From the NCBI GenBank assembly GCA_947258785.1, contig CAMYJT010000013.1:43744-82589 (forward strand): a stretch of DNA of 38,846 nucleotides. Direction: 5' to 3'. The notes beneath the pieces are model-generated. The model was not told where the DNA came from and made no database searches. It saw nothing but the letters and a program-made list of their open reading frames with translations. Every line of letters starts with the position of its first letter. The stretch's first letter is position 1. The DNA comes from an uncultured Gammaproteobacteria bacterium. GTDB lineage: Bacteria > Pseudomonadota > Gammaproteobacteria > Arenicellales > JAANXG01. Positions 31,548 through 38,846 of this stretch are shown here, piece after piece. The position numbers and the translations under genes were made by a program.

Positions 31548-32417
31548 ATGTACGAAATAGTTGCGCGCGAGGATTTCTCTGACAGCACTTTCTTGCTGGA
31601 AGTCCATCACCCGCTGCTCTCCAAAGCTGCGAAGCCCGGGCAGTTCGTGATCGTCATGTCACATGCGGATGGTGAGCGCATCCCGCTGACGATCGCTGAT
31701 TTTTCCCCCGACCGCGGCACGATCACACTGGTCATTCAGGCGGTGGGAAAGACGACCCGGGAGATGCAGCAGAACAACCGCGTCGGCAGCGGGCTCTACG
31801 CCTTGGTCGGCCCCATGGGCGTACCCAGTCACATCGGCGATGCAGGCAAGGTCATATGCGTGGGCGGCGGCCTAGGGGTCGCGCCGGTCTATCCGCAGGC
31901 GCGGGCCTTCAAGCAGCGCGGCGCGTATGTGATCGGCATCGTCGGATTCCGTAACAAGGATCTGATCTTCTGGGAGGACAGGTTCAGGGCGGTGAGTGAC
32001 GAATTGATTATTTGCACCGATGACGGTTCCGCGGGCATCAAGGGACTGGTCACCGACGGCATTGAGCGCGCGATCCAGGCCCACTCGGACATTGACGAAG
32101 TCATCGCCATCGGTCCCCCGGTGATGATGAAATTCGCTGCCGAAGTGACCCGCCCTTACCAAATTAAAACCCTGGTCAGCCTCAACCCTATCATGGTGGA
32201 TGGTACCGGGATGTGCGGGGGATGCCGGGTGTCGGTGGGTGGTGAAATGCGGTTCTGCTGCGTCGATGGGCCCGATTTCGACGCTCATCAGGTCGATTTC
32301 GACGAATTAATGAGCCGTCTTGCCCGGTTCAGGAAGGAGGAGCGCCGGGCGCTGGAGCGATGGGACCGCTCCGACAACTGCCGCTTGTTGCAGGAGGATA
32401 GGGACGTTTCAGACTGA
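31548..32417 (+). CDS. NfnA/SudB-like FAD and [2Fe-2S] subunit
   Basis: 289 residues. FAD-binding beta barrel with RIPLTIAD (44-51), NAD(P)-binding GGGLGVAPVYPQA (107-119), then a [2Fe-2S] domain with MCGGCRVSVGGEMRFCC (Cys223, Cys226, Cys237/238), the layout of NfnA (ferredoxin-NADP reductase subunit of the bifurcating transhydrogenase) and of SudB. ATG with an AGGG site 9 bases upstream. It forms a pair with the next gene. Nfn complexes couple NADH and reduced ferredoxin to reduce NADP; Sud-type homologues act with sulfur compounds, and sequence reading does not choose between them. Confidence 0.9.
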   Translation: MYEIVAREDFSDSTFLLEVHHPLLSKAAKPGQFVIVMSHADGERIPLTIADFSPDRGTITLVIQAVGKTTREMQQNNRVGSGLYALVGPMGVPSHIGDAGKVICVGGGLGVAPVYPQARAFKQRGAYVIGIVGFRNKDLIFWEDRFRAVSDELIICTDDGSAGIKGLVTDGIERAIQAHSDIDEVIAIGPPVMMKFAAEVTRPYQIKTLVSLNPIMVDGTGMCGGCRVSVGGEMRFCCVDGPDFDAHQVDFDELMSRLARFRKEERRALERWDRSDNCRLLQEDRDVSD

Positions 32418-32488
32418 GTTGAACTAAACTCAGATCAGGTTTCGCAACACGCCGAACCGTGGCCCACAGCGAGCCGGAGGTATCCCAC

Positions 32489-34012
32489 GTGGCGAAGAAG
32501 ACAATCAGAACCATCCCGCAGCAGCGTACGCCGATGGCGGTCCAAGACCCGAAACAGCGGGTCGGCAACTTCAACGAAGTCGCGCTGGGGTACAGCGTCG
32601 AGGACGCGCTGAACGAAGCCGAGCGGTGTCTGATGTGTCCCAAAGAGCCGTGCGTCCAGGGCTGTCCGGTGGGCATCGATATTCCCGGCTTTATTCAGAA
32701 GATCTGCGACCAGGATTTTCGCGGTGCCTATGACGTGCTGGCGGAAGCGACACTGCTGCCCGCCATCTGCGGTCGGGTCTGCCCCCAGGAAGATCAATGC
32801 GAGAAGGTATGCGTTGTCGCGGAGCACCTGGAACCAGTGGCCATCGGCCGCTTGGAACGCTTTGTGGGCGATATGGCCGTTGCGGAGGGTTGGGCCAACA
32901 CGCCGGACATCGATCCAAATGGTTATCGGATCGCGGTGGTCGGGGCGGGACCCGCCGGCATCGCGTGCGCCGCGGACATGGCGAAGGCCGGGTGCGAGGT
33001 GACCATTTTCGAGGCCCTGCACCGGCCGGGCGGGGTGCTGACCTACGGCATTCCGGAATTTAGACTGCCAAATCAGTTTGTTGACGCTGAATTCCAGAAG
33101 GTGCTCGAACTGGGTGTCAAGCTCGAGGCGAATACCCTGGTCGGGCGCCTGTTCACCATCGAACAGCTTCGAGACGAGATGGGTTTCCACGCGGTGTTCA
33201 TTGGAACCGGAGCCGGTTATCCCGCTTTCATGGGCATACCCGGGGAGTCGTTGAACGGTGTGTTATCCGCCAACGAGTTCCTGACCCGTTGCAATCTGAT
33301 GCGGGCCGGCGATTTCCCCACCAAGGATACTCCGTTGGGTCTCGGCCGCAAGGTTGCCGTCATCGGCGCCGGCAACACCGCGATGGATGCGATGCGCGTG
33401 TCGCTGCGGATGGGCGCCGACGAGGTGCACTGTGTATATCGCCGCACCAAGGCGGAGAGTCCGGCGCGGGTCGAGGAGCTTCACCACGCCCATGAAGAGG
33501 GTATCGTCTTTCAGTGGCTGACCGCTCCCGTTGAGATCCTCGGCGACGAGCACAATCAGGTCCGTGGATTACGCTGCATCCGAATGGAACTCGGCGAGCC
33601 CGATGCTTCTGGGCGGCGCCGGCCGGTGGCTATACCGGATAGTGATTTTGAATTCGAGTGCGATACAGTCATCTATGCCATCGGCACCAACGCCAACCCG
33701 ATCATCGGCCAGACCTCCAAGCTCAAGCTGAACAAGTGGGGCTATATCCAGGCCGACACCGACCAATGCACGTCGCTGGCCGGCGTGTTTGCCGGGGGCG
33801 ATATCGTCACTGGTTCGGCGACCGTCATCCAGGCCATGGGCGCCGGGCGCTGCGCGGCCCGGAACATCAAGGCCTACCTGGGTATCAATGATACTGTGGA
33901 CATGGATATTTCGGATGCCGACCGGTCGCGGATCTTTGGAATCGATGCGAGGCAGAAAAAATTCACCCGCGTACGCCTGCCGGGGCAGGAGCATTCCGCC
34001 GGCCCGGCGTGA
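32489..34012 (+). CDS. NfnB/SudA-like (GltD-like) FAD, Fe-S subunit
   Basis: 507 residues from GTG 32489, which has a GGAGG site eight bases upstream; a GTG at 32459 is less well placed. N-terminal cysteines CLMCPKEPCVQGCPVGIDIP and CGRVCPQEDQCEKVC hold the 4Fe-4S clusters of GltD-like proteins. Two Rossmann motifs follow: VVGAGPAGIACAADMAKAG and VIGAGNTAMDAMRV. The C-terminal CDTVIYAIGTNANP and AGVFAGGDIVTG complete the pattern. It is the NADPH-binding subunit partnering the preceding gene, with 71 bases between the two. Its stop faces that of the 762-residue gene only 17 bases away. Confidence 0.93.
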   Translation: MAKKTIRTIPQQRTPMAVQDPKQRVGNFNEVALGYSVEDALNEAERCLMCPKEPCVQGCPVGIDIPGFIQKICDQDFRGAYDVLAEATLLPAICGRVCPQEDQCEKVCVVAEHLEPVAIGRLERFVGDMAVAEGWANTPDIDPNGYRIAVVGAGPAGIACAADMAKAGCEVTIFEALHRPGGVLTYGIPEFRLPNQFVDAEFQKVLELGVKLEANTLVGRLFTIEQLRDEMGFHAVFIGTGAGYPAFMGIPGESLNGVLSANEFLTRCNLMRAGDFPTKDTPLGLGRKVAVIGAGNTAMDAMRVSLRMGADEVHCVYRRTKAESPARVEELHHAHEEGIVFQWLTAPVEILGDEHNQVRGLRCIRMELGEPDASGRRRPVAIPDSDFEFECDTVIYAIGTNANPIIGQTSKLKLNKWGYIQADTDQCTSLAGVFAGGDIVTGSATVIQAMGAGRCAARNIKAYLGINDTVDMDISDADRSRIFGIDARQKKFTRVRLPGQEHSAGPA

Positions 34013-34027
34013 CGCCCTGGCGTTACG
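34008..34027. terminator. hairpin between convergent Nfn and Kor operons
   Basis: CGTGACGCC and GGCGTTACG (one G-T pair) flank a 2-base loop in the 17-base gap between two convergent stop codons. It could act as a bidirectional terminator, although no U-tract is seen and the tight loop would open some stem pairs. Confidence 0.35.
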
Positions 34028-34029
34028 GG

Positions 34030-36318
34030 TCAGTTGAAGGCGCTGGCCCGCTTGAGCAGGTCATCCAGACTGGGTTCGTCTTGGTTGAGCGGACGACCTG
34101 GGTGAATGATGCACACGGGGCAGTTTTCCGCTGCCTCCACCAACTCACGAAAGGTGCCGGCGCTGGCGTCTTTGATATAGGCCTGCTTGACTTCGTTATA
34201 AGCGAACAGCATGCCGTTGCGGTCGGTGCAGTCGTTACAGCTCGTGCAGAGATCGGTCTCGATATACGCCTGATCCGCCGCGGCGGTTAATGCCTCCGCC
34301 TCGGCTTCTTCGTTCACCGCAGTGGTGCTTTCGCTGGTGTCGGGAGCCGCTTCCGCCCTCGGCAGGTCCGTTTCCTCAACCGTTTCCAGCGATTCGAGCT
34401 GGTGGTCTCGAATCGAGGCGGCGCGTTCACGCTCGGCTTCGAGAAGCCGCAACGCATGTGAGTTTCGAATACCGCCGAGTTCTTGCAGGTTGCGCCACAT
34501 GTCATGGCAGCGACGCGCCGCCATGATTAGTCCGCGGCGGACGATAACCCGGCGCAGGACGTCGTCTGCGTCTACCGTCCACAGATACGGCACCTTGCCG
34601 AAGGTGTGCCGCTCACTGAGCGATAGATACTCGCCGAGGGAGACCATGTTGGGGTGCCAGGAGTCGCTGGGGACCGTCACGTATTGGCCGGCGAAACGCG
34701 GATCCATGAACAGAAAGTCGAGGGCGGTGAAGGCAACCTCATCGGACATGGCCCGGCCCTCGGCGTCCTCGTAACTGAATTCATGCATCGGCCAGGATTC
34801 TTCCGGCTGCGGGTTACCCATAATTTGGAAGCGTTGCGCGCATTCCGGCCCGCGTCCGGGATCGTGGACGAAACACGGAAAGACACGGCTCTCCAACGCG
34901 CTGGCGCAGTGCAGGTAACGTGGCACGAGAGGATGCTCCTCGGCCGGGCCCGAGTAGACGCTGAACAGGGCGGGGCCCTCGTAGCGGAGACCCGCGATGA
35001 TCTCCCCGGCGAGACGCGGCAAATTGGCGGCCGTCGTCTGCAGGACGTAAGCGGTGCGCAGCATCACGGCCATGCTGGCAAGACTGGTCCCCCAGCCGCC
35101 GAAGCCTCCCGGTCCGGCGGTCATCGGAATGCCGTCGGGGATCGTGCGCAGTTCCACAAGGACTTTGATAGGCAGGTCCGATGACAGAATCTCGATCAGC
35201 GCGGTCCGGTTCTCTGCGTCCAGGGCGTCGGTATCGAGGTGGACGAACAACGGCGGCAGACCGCGCAGCTCTTCGGGGGTGAGCTGATCGACGCCGAAGG
35301 CTTCGAAGAAGCTGTCGTGCCGCGCCTCGTCATATCGATTTTCCACTTCCAGCCGCGCGATTCGCAGCGCGCGGAACAGCTCGACCAGGTGTTGCACGGC
35401 TCCCCGCAGTTTCTCCAGGGCGGCTACGCAACTCGTCTCGATGGTTACGGTCGCCGGGCGCCGCCGCGGCGATTTTCCTTTGCCGGACTGCGATCTCAGT
35501 CGATTGCGCTCGGTTTTTAGGGCCTTGAGAACACTGCGCACCCGCTTGCGGCGGCTGACCGTCAGCGGCCGTTGGTGCTGGCTGCTGCGTAACACCGAAG
35601 ACAAAATCTCGAAATTGATGCCGCCGGCGTGGGTGTCGCCCATCGATGTGCGCAGCGCGTCGGCGGTGGTTGCGCGCGCCGAGCGCATCCGATCCGATTC
35701 GAGGATCGCCCGAAGCTCAGCAATGAGCTCGTCGAGGGTTCCACGGGCCTGACGCCCCTGTTCCGATTGGATCAATTGTCCCGCGTGGGCAAACAAGCAC
35801 CGGCTGATCTGGGGATCGCAATCGGCAATCACACCGTCGCCCTCGATTGCGCCGCGCGCCGAGTTCAGGTTTTCGCGCATGACCTGCCGGCGCCGGGCAT
35901 CCTGGGCAGTGGCCAGACACTGGCGGGCCGCCGTATCCCACAGAGTCGACAGGCGCTGCTCGGTTCCCTTGGCCGCCACCTGCTTGATGTTGGCCTCTAG
36001 TTGGTAGAGATCCCGACAGTATTGTTCACCGCCGGGCTCCGACGAGTTAGCCGACCGGATCAATTCGCCAATGATGTCGGCCAGAGGAACGGCGCAACGA
36101 TCGGCATCGTGGTCCAGAAGTACCACCGGGTAGTCGTAGCGCAGCGCCGCCAGGCCCCGGTAATGGCTGAACAACGCGGGGGCTAGGTCGGAGGCGCTGG
36201 GTTCGGCTCCGATACTGGGCGCATCGGGACGGCCCAGGTGTATGCGAAGGAGTTGTTTGAGCCGGCCGTCTTGACGGACGGCAGCCAATTCCTCGCCGTA
36301 CTCTTCCATCCTGTTCAC
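34030..36318 (-). CDS. 762-residue Kor-linked protein with PFOR-like region and C-terminal ferredoxin domain
   Basis: 762 residues from GTG 36318 (a GAGG sequence lies 6 bases upstream). Residues 1-400 have no family I recognise, with an arginine/lysine-rich patch at about 253-287. Residues 430-560 resemble the TPP-domain end of pyruvate:ferredoxin oxidoreductase: YEGPALFSVYSGP, then ALESRVFPCFVHDP and RFQIMGNPQP. Residues 645-680 are an acidic linker. Residues 688-740 hold CTSCNDC (Cys691, 694, 697) and CPVC from Cys733, a 4Fe-4S ferredoxin-like cluster site. The TPP motif of an active E1 is not seen. It lies 57 bases after the Kor beta gene and may bring electrons to or from it. Function is not known. 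Confidence 0.85.
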   Translation of the reverse strand: MNRMEEYGEELAAVRQDGRLKQLLRIHLGRPDAPSIGAEPSASDLAPALFSHYRGLAALRYDYPVVLLDHDADRCAVPLADIIGELIRSANSSEPGGEQYCRDLYQLEANIKQVAAKGTEQRLSTLWDTAARQCLATAQDARRRQVMRENLNSARGAIEGDGVIADCDPQISRCLFAHAGQLIQSEQGRQARGTLDELIAELRAILESDRMRSARATTADALRTSMGDTHAGGINFEILSSVLRSSQHQRPLTVSRRKRVRSVLKALKTERNRLRSQSGKGKSPRRRPATVTIETSCVAALEKLRGAVQHLVELFRALRIARLEVENRYDEARHDSFFEAFGVDQLTPEELRGLPPLFVHLDTDALDAENRTALIEILSSDLPIKVLVELRTIPDGIPMTAGPGGFGGWGTSLASMAVMLRTAYVLQTTAANLPRLAGEIIAGLRYEGPALFSVYSGPAEEHPLVPRYLHCASALESRVFPCFVHDPGRGPECAQRFQIMGNPQPEESWPMHEFSYEDAEGRAMSDEVAFTALDFLFMDPRFAGQYVTVPSDSWHPNMVSLGEYLSLSERHTFGKVPYLWTVDADDVLRRVIVRRGLIMAARRCHDMWRNLQELGGIRNSHALRLLEAERERAASIRDHQLESLETVEETDLPRAEAAPDTSESTTAVNEEAEAEALTAAADQAYIETDLCTSCNDCTDRNGMLFAYNEVKQAYIKDASAGTFRELVEAAENCPVCIIHPGRPLNQDEPSLDDLLKRASAFN

Positions 36319-36375
36319 AGTTGGCCTCGATTTCGCAATGTGCCGCCGTCACGGCCAGCGTTTACCGTCATGTCT

Positions 36376-37359
36376 TTATCCCTGGGGCGATGCGGCATCG
36401 ACGGTGAATTTGTCGAACTCGCGCTCGAGGGCGGCCATTCTTTCCGCCACCGAAAGGTGCTCGACACCGCTCCGCACGTCCTCGTAGCACAAGACCTCCG
36501 GGTTGCGATACAAGATCCCCAGCGGTATTCGATCGCGAGGCATCGACAGCTCCCTGGCTCGGTCGAGGTCTGCGGGATCGTGTTCCTCGCGATGTTTGAA
36601 ACGCCGGGCGATGGATTCTTCGACCTGCAGGCCCCGGGCATGAGTGAGCAGCACCAAGCGGTCCGGGTTTTTGATGTATTCCTCAAAGTGATCGGGCAGA
36701 TAATTGGGACACCGCTGCATGATGCAGACAAAGGACAGCCCGCGGTGGTGGAACGCCTGCTCGATGACGTCGTACAACACACTCGGCACCCAATCCACCG
36801 CCTGGGCAACGAAGGAGATGTTGGACATCCCAAGAGTGGCGGCGAGGGGATTGAGCGGATCGAGGGAGGCGCCGTGCGGGCTGGTGTTGCTCACCAAGCC
36901 GCGGGGCGAGGTTGGCGATACCTGGTTCTTGGTTAGCCCATAGATCTGGTTGTCGTGCAGCAACACGGTGATGTTCATGTTATAGCGGATCGCGTGCAGC
37001 CAGTGGCCCGCACCGATACTGCAACAATCGCCGTCACCGGTGGTCACGAAAACGTGCAGATCGGGCCGGCGGATCTTGATGCCTTCGGCCACCGGCAGGG
37101 CCCGTCCGTGCAGGGCGTGAAACCCGTAAGTTCCCATATAATGCGGCAATCGGGAGGAGCAGCCGATCCCCGACACGAATACGGTTTTCTCCGGCGCCAG
37201 TTGTTCCTCGGCGCAGAGTTTCTGCACCGCGGTGAGAATCGCGTTGTTGCCGCAACGCTGACACCAGCGGGAATCCACCCCCAGGAAATCCCCCAAGGAG
37301 TAGGGATCTGCGTCGATATCGGTAACGCTCCGAATCAGCGTCTCGATGGGATTAAACAC
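36376..37359 (-). CDS. korB: 2-oxoacid:ferredoxin oxidoreductase beta subunit
   Basis: 327 residues from GTG 37359, behind an AGGGGG site. Motifs include the first cysteines WCQRCGNNAIL, SGIGCSSRLPHYM, the TPP-binding GDGDCCSIGAGHWLHA followed by HDNQIYGLTKNQVSPT, and MQRCPNYLPDHF with a further cysteine, which together give the 4Fe-4S and TPP sites of KorB/PorB. The 2-oxoglutarate call is the commonest for a two-subunit enzyme of this build, but pyruvate or another acid is possible. It overlaps the alpha gene by 8 bases. In CO2 fixation by the reductive TCA cycle such enzymes run in reverse; I see nothing here to prove that. Confidence 0.92.
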   Translation of the reverse strand: MFNPIETLIRSVTDIDADPYSLGDFLGVDSRWCQRCGNNAILTAVQKLCAEEQLAPEKTVFVSGIGCSSRLPHYMGTYGFHALHGRALPVAEGIKIRRPDLHVFVTTGDGDCCSIGAGHWLHAIRYNMNITVLLHDNQIYGLTKNQVSPTSPRGLVSNTSPHGASLDPLNPLAATLGMSNISFVAQAVDWVPSVLYDVIEQAFHHRGLSFVCIMQRCPNYLPDHFEEYIKNPDRLVLLTHARGLQVEESIARRFKHREEHDPADLDRARELSMPRDRIPLGILYRNPEVLCYEDVRSGVEHLSVAERMAALEREFDKFTVDAASPQG

Positions 37360-38846
37360 GGGCTACCCCCTGCTTCAGTTTGTTACGCATGGCTTGAGCG
37401 ACGGTGCGCGGCTTTAACGGCTGTCCCTGTACCTCGCTCCAGCAGTCTACATCGATCAAATAGCGCGCCCGCAACAGCCAGGCCAGGTTCGAATACCGGC
37501 GATTGTCCAGTGTGGTCTGCGACGTCTCGACACTGTCAGACCAATTCATCTCCACGCTCAATACCTGACGAAAACGTTTGAGAATCTCGCCGATCCCGGA
37601 GGCCATGGGTTGCAGGTAGGTGAGATGCAGGGCGCCGACGCGCCGGCCCTCGCTGCGCAATTGCTCAACCGCTTCTTCGATGACGCCCTTGGTGCTGCCC
37701 CAGCCGACCACCAACAGATCGCCGTCGGGATCGCCGAACACCGCCGGGGCGGTCAGGGTTTTCTGAAACGCGGCCAGTTTGAGGCTTCGATGCCGGAGGC
37801 CATCCTCGTTGCTGGCCGGATCGTAGGCCACGCGGCTGTAACGATCGTGGGCAAGACCGGTGAGCGTGTGCATGCCACCCGGCTGACCCGGGGTAAATCT
37901 TCGGCGCAAGCCGGTGGTCGGGTCCCAGTCGTAGGGGCGTTCGCCCTCGGGAATGGCGCTCTGATCAATCGGTGCGGCGAACCATTCCTTGCGCAGGCGT
38001 GGCCGTGTAAAGGGCTGCTGTGCGGTGGCTAGATTGGCGTCTGTGAGCAGGATTACCGGGAGGTTGAAGGCTTCGGCGATTTTTCTCGCGGCAATCGGTT
38101 GGTAAAAGCAGTCCTCGACGGTGGCGGCCGCCATTACCACCTTGGGCGCGTCGCCGTGGGTGCCGAACATCGCCTGGAGCAGATCGCCCTGTTCGACCTT
38201 GGTCGGCAGACCCGTGCTTGGCCCGCCACGCTGGACATTTACGATAACCAGTGGAATCTCCGCCATCGCCGCCAAGCCAATGAGTTCTTGTTTGAGCGCC
38301 ATGCCGGGACCGGAGGTAATGGTGACCGCGCATTTTCCCGCATAGGACGCACCGATGGCGAAAGCGCATGCCGCGATTTCATCTTCGGCCTGATGCACCA
38401 TCCCCCCCACGTTTTCGAACATTTCGCTGAGATAATGTGACGCCGAGGTGGCCGGGGTGATCGGGTACATGGCGCAGATTTCCATGCCGGACGCCATGAT
38501 ACCCAGCGCCAGCGCGGTATTGCCGTTGACCACGATCTGGGCCTCTTCCCGAGGGGCGCTGGCAATCTCGAACCGGAAGTCCAAGTTCTGGCCGCTCCAT
38601 TCGTGGCCCGCTTCCAGTAATTGGAGATTGCGGTTGAGGATGTCTTTGCTTTTGGTTCGAAAGGTGAAGGATACTTGTTCGCGCGCCAGATCGAGGTCCT
38701 GACCGTACAGCCAGCCCAGCATGCCCAGCACGAACATGTTTTTACCGCGCTGGGGATTCGTGGTGTACTGCAGGCAAATCTGCTCCATGGGAATTTCGTA
38801 GACTCGATAACCTTCGGCCACCAGTTTGTCGTGGGTCGTCGTGTAG
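37352..38846 (-). CDS. korA: 2-oxoacid:ferredoxin oxidoreductase alpha (gamma-alpha fused) subunit, partial
   Basis: The frame is open to the right window edge, so the N-terminus lies outside; at least 497 residues are present. The first part is the end of the gamma domain (LVAEGYRVYEIPMEQI, GKNMFVLGMLGW), followed by the alpha domain with MYPITPATSASHYL, QAEDEIAACAFAIGASYAG, TSGPGMALKQELIG, and RGGPSTGLPTKVEQGDLLQ. The gamma-alpha fusion is that of KorA-type subunits. It binds the substrate and, with the beta subunit, TPP. The stop overlaps the GTG start of the beta gene, so the two are coupled. The 762-residue protein follows further downstream in the same operon. Confidence 0.92.
   Translation of the reverse strand, partial: YTTTHDKLVAEGYRVYEIPMEQICLQYTTNPQRGKNMFVLGMLGWLYGQDLDLAREQVSFTFRTKSKDILNRNLQLLEAGHEWSGQNLDFRFEIASAPREEAQIVVNGNTALALGIMASGMEICAMYPITPATSASHYLSEMFENVGGMVHQAEDEIAACAFAIGASYAGKCAVTITSGPGMALKQELIGLAAMAEIPLVIVNVQRGGPSTGLPTKVEQGDLLQAMFGTHGDAPKVVMAAATVEDCFYQPIAARKIAEAFNLPVILLTDANLATAQQPFTRPRLRKEWFAAPIDQSAIPEGERPYDWDPTTGLRRRFTPGQPGGMHTLTGLAHDRYSRVAYDPASNEDGLRHRSLKLAAFQKTLTAPAVFGDPDGDLLVVGWGSTKGVIEEAVEQLRSEGRRVGALHLTYLQPMASGIGEILKRFRQVLSVEMNWSDSVETSQTTLDNRRYSNLAWLLRARYLIDVDCWSEVQGQPLKPRTVAQAMRNKLKQGVARV

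Overview
The window looks like a chromosome segment of a moderately high-GC, sulfur-oxidising proteobacterium, most likely a gammaproteobacterium. The basis is two separate sets of sulfur-trafficking genes (TusA, DsrE-type proteins, a YeeE/YedE transporter, a sulfide:quinone oxidoreductase-like flavoprotein), two c-di-GMP proteins, and ferredoxin-linked 2-oxoacid oxidoreductase and transhydrogenase genes. Genus cannot be fixed from sequence reading alone. No tRNA, rRNA, CRISPR array, prophage or intact insertion sequence was seen.

Layout. (1) 1-6.6 kb, all minus strand: a cysteine-rich PAS-LuxR regulator, three small DsrE-like or associated proteins, a GT39-type membrane glycosyltransferase translationally coupled to a YeeE/YedE sulfur transporter, a TusA protein, two paralogous one-helix membrane proteins, and an FAD amine-oxidase-like enzyme that runs off the left edge. 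(2) 6.9-10.7 kb: an ECF sigma factor overlapping its membrane anti-sigma factor, then on the minus strand a MenA/UbiA-family prenyltransferase and a HemW-like radical SAM protein. (3) 10.9-19.4 kb: a complete-looking V/A-type ATPase locus (C, I, K, F, E, A, B, D on plus; the peripheral-stalk subunit divergently on minus), with a perfect FNR/Anr-type palindrome in the divergent promoter region. (4) 19.4-19.8 kb: a gene-poor stretch bounded by 22-bp perfect inverted repeats. (5) 19.8-25.6 kb: an HtrA-like protease and a very large PAS/GGDEF/EAL protein. (6) 26.1-28.8 kb, minus: a second sulfur module DsrE > TusA > SQR-like flavoprotein > DUF1641 protein with three internal repeats. (7) 29.1-31.2 kb: a membrane GGDEF/EAL protein whose sensor domain carries a haem c motif. 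(8) 31.5-34.0 kb plus: NfnA/NfnB-like (SudB/SudA-like) subunits. (9) 34.0 kb to the right edge, minus: 2-oxoacid:ferredoxin oxidoreductase alpha (cut by the window edge) and beta subunits, followed by a 762-residue protein with a PFOR-like segment and a C-terminal 4Fe-4S ferredoxin-like domain.

How it may fit together (inference): the two sulfur modules would import and relay sulfane sulfur through TusA/DsrE carriers, with an SQR-like enzyme feeding electrons to quinone. The Kor and Nfn genes, meeting tail to tail, would make and use low-potential ferredoxin. The V-ATPase, possibly switched by oxygen through an FNR-type regulator, would handle ion gradients under low oxygen. The least explained items are the 762-residue Kor-linked protein, the pair of small membrane proteins in the first sulfur module, and the FNR-type site at the V-ATPase.
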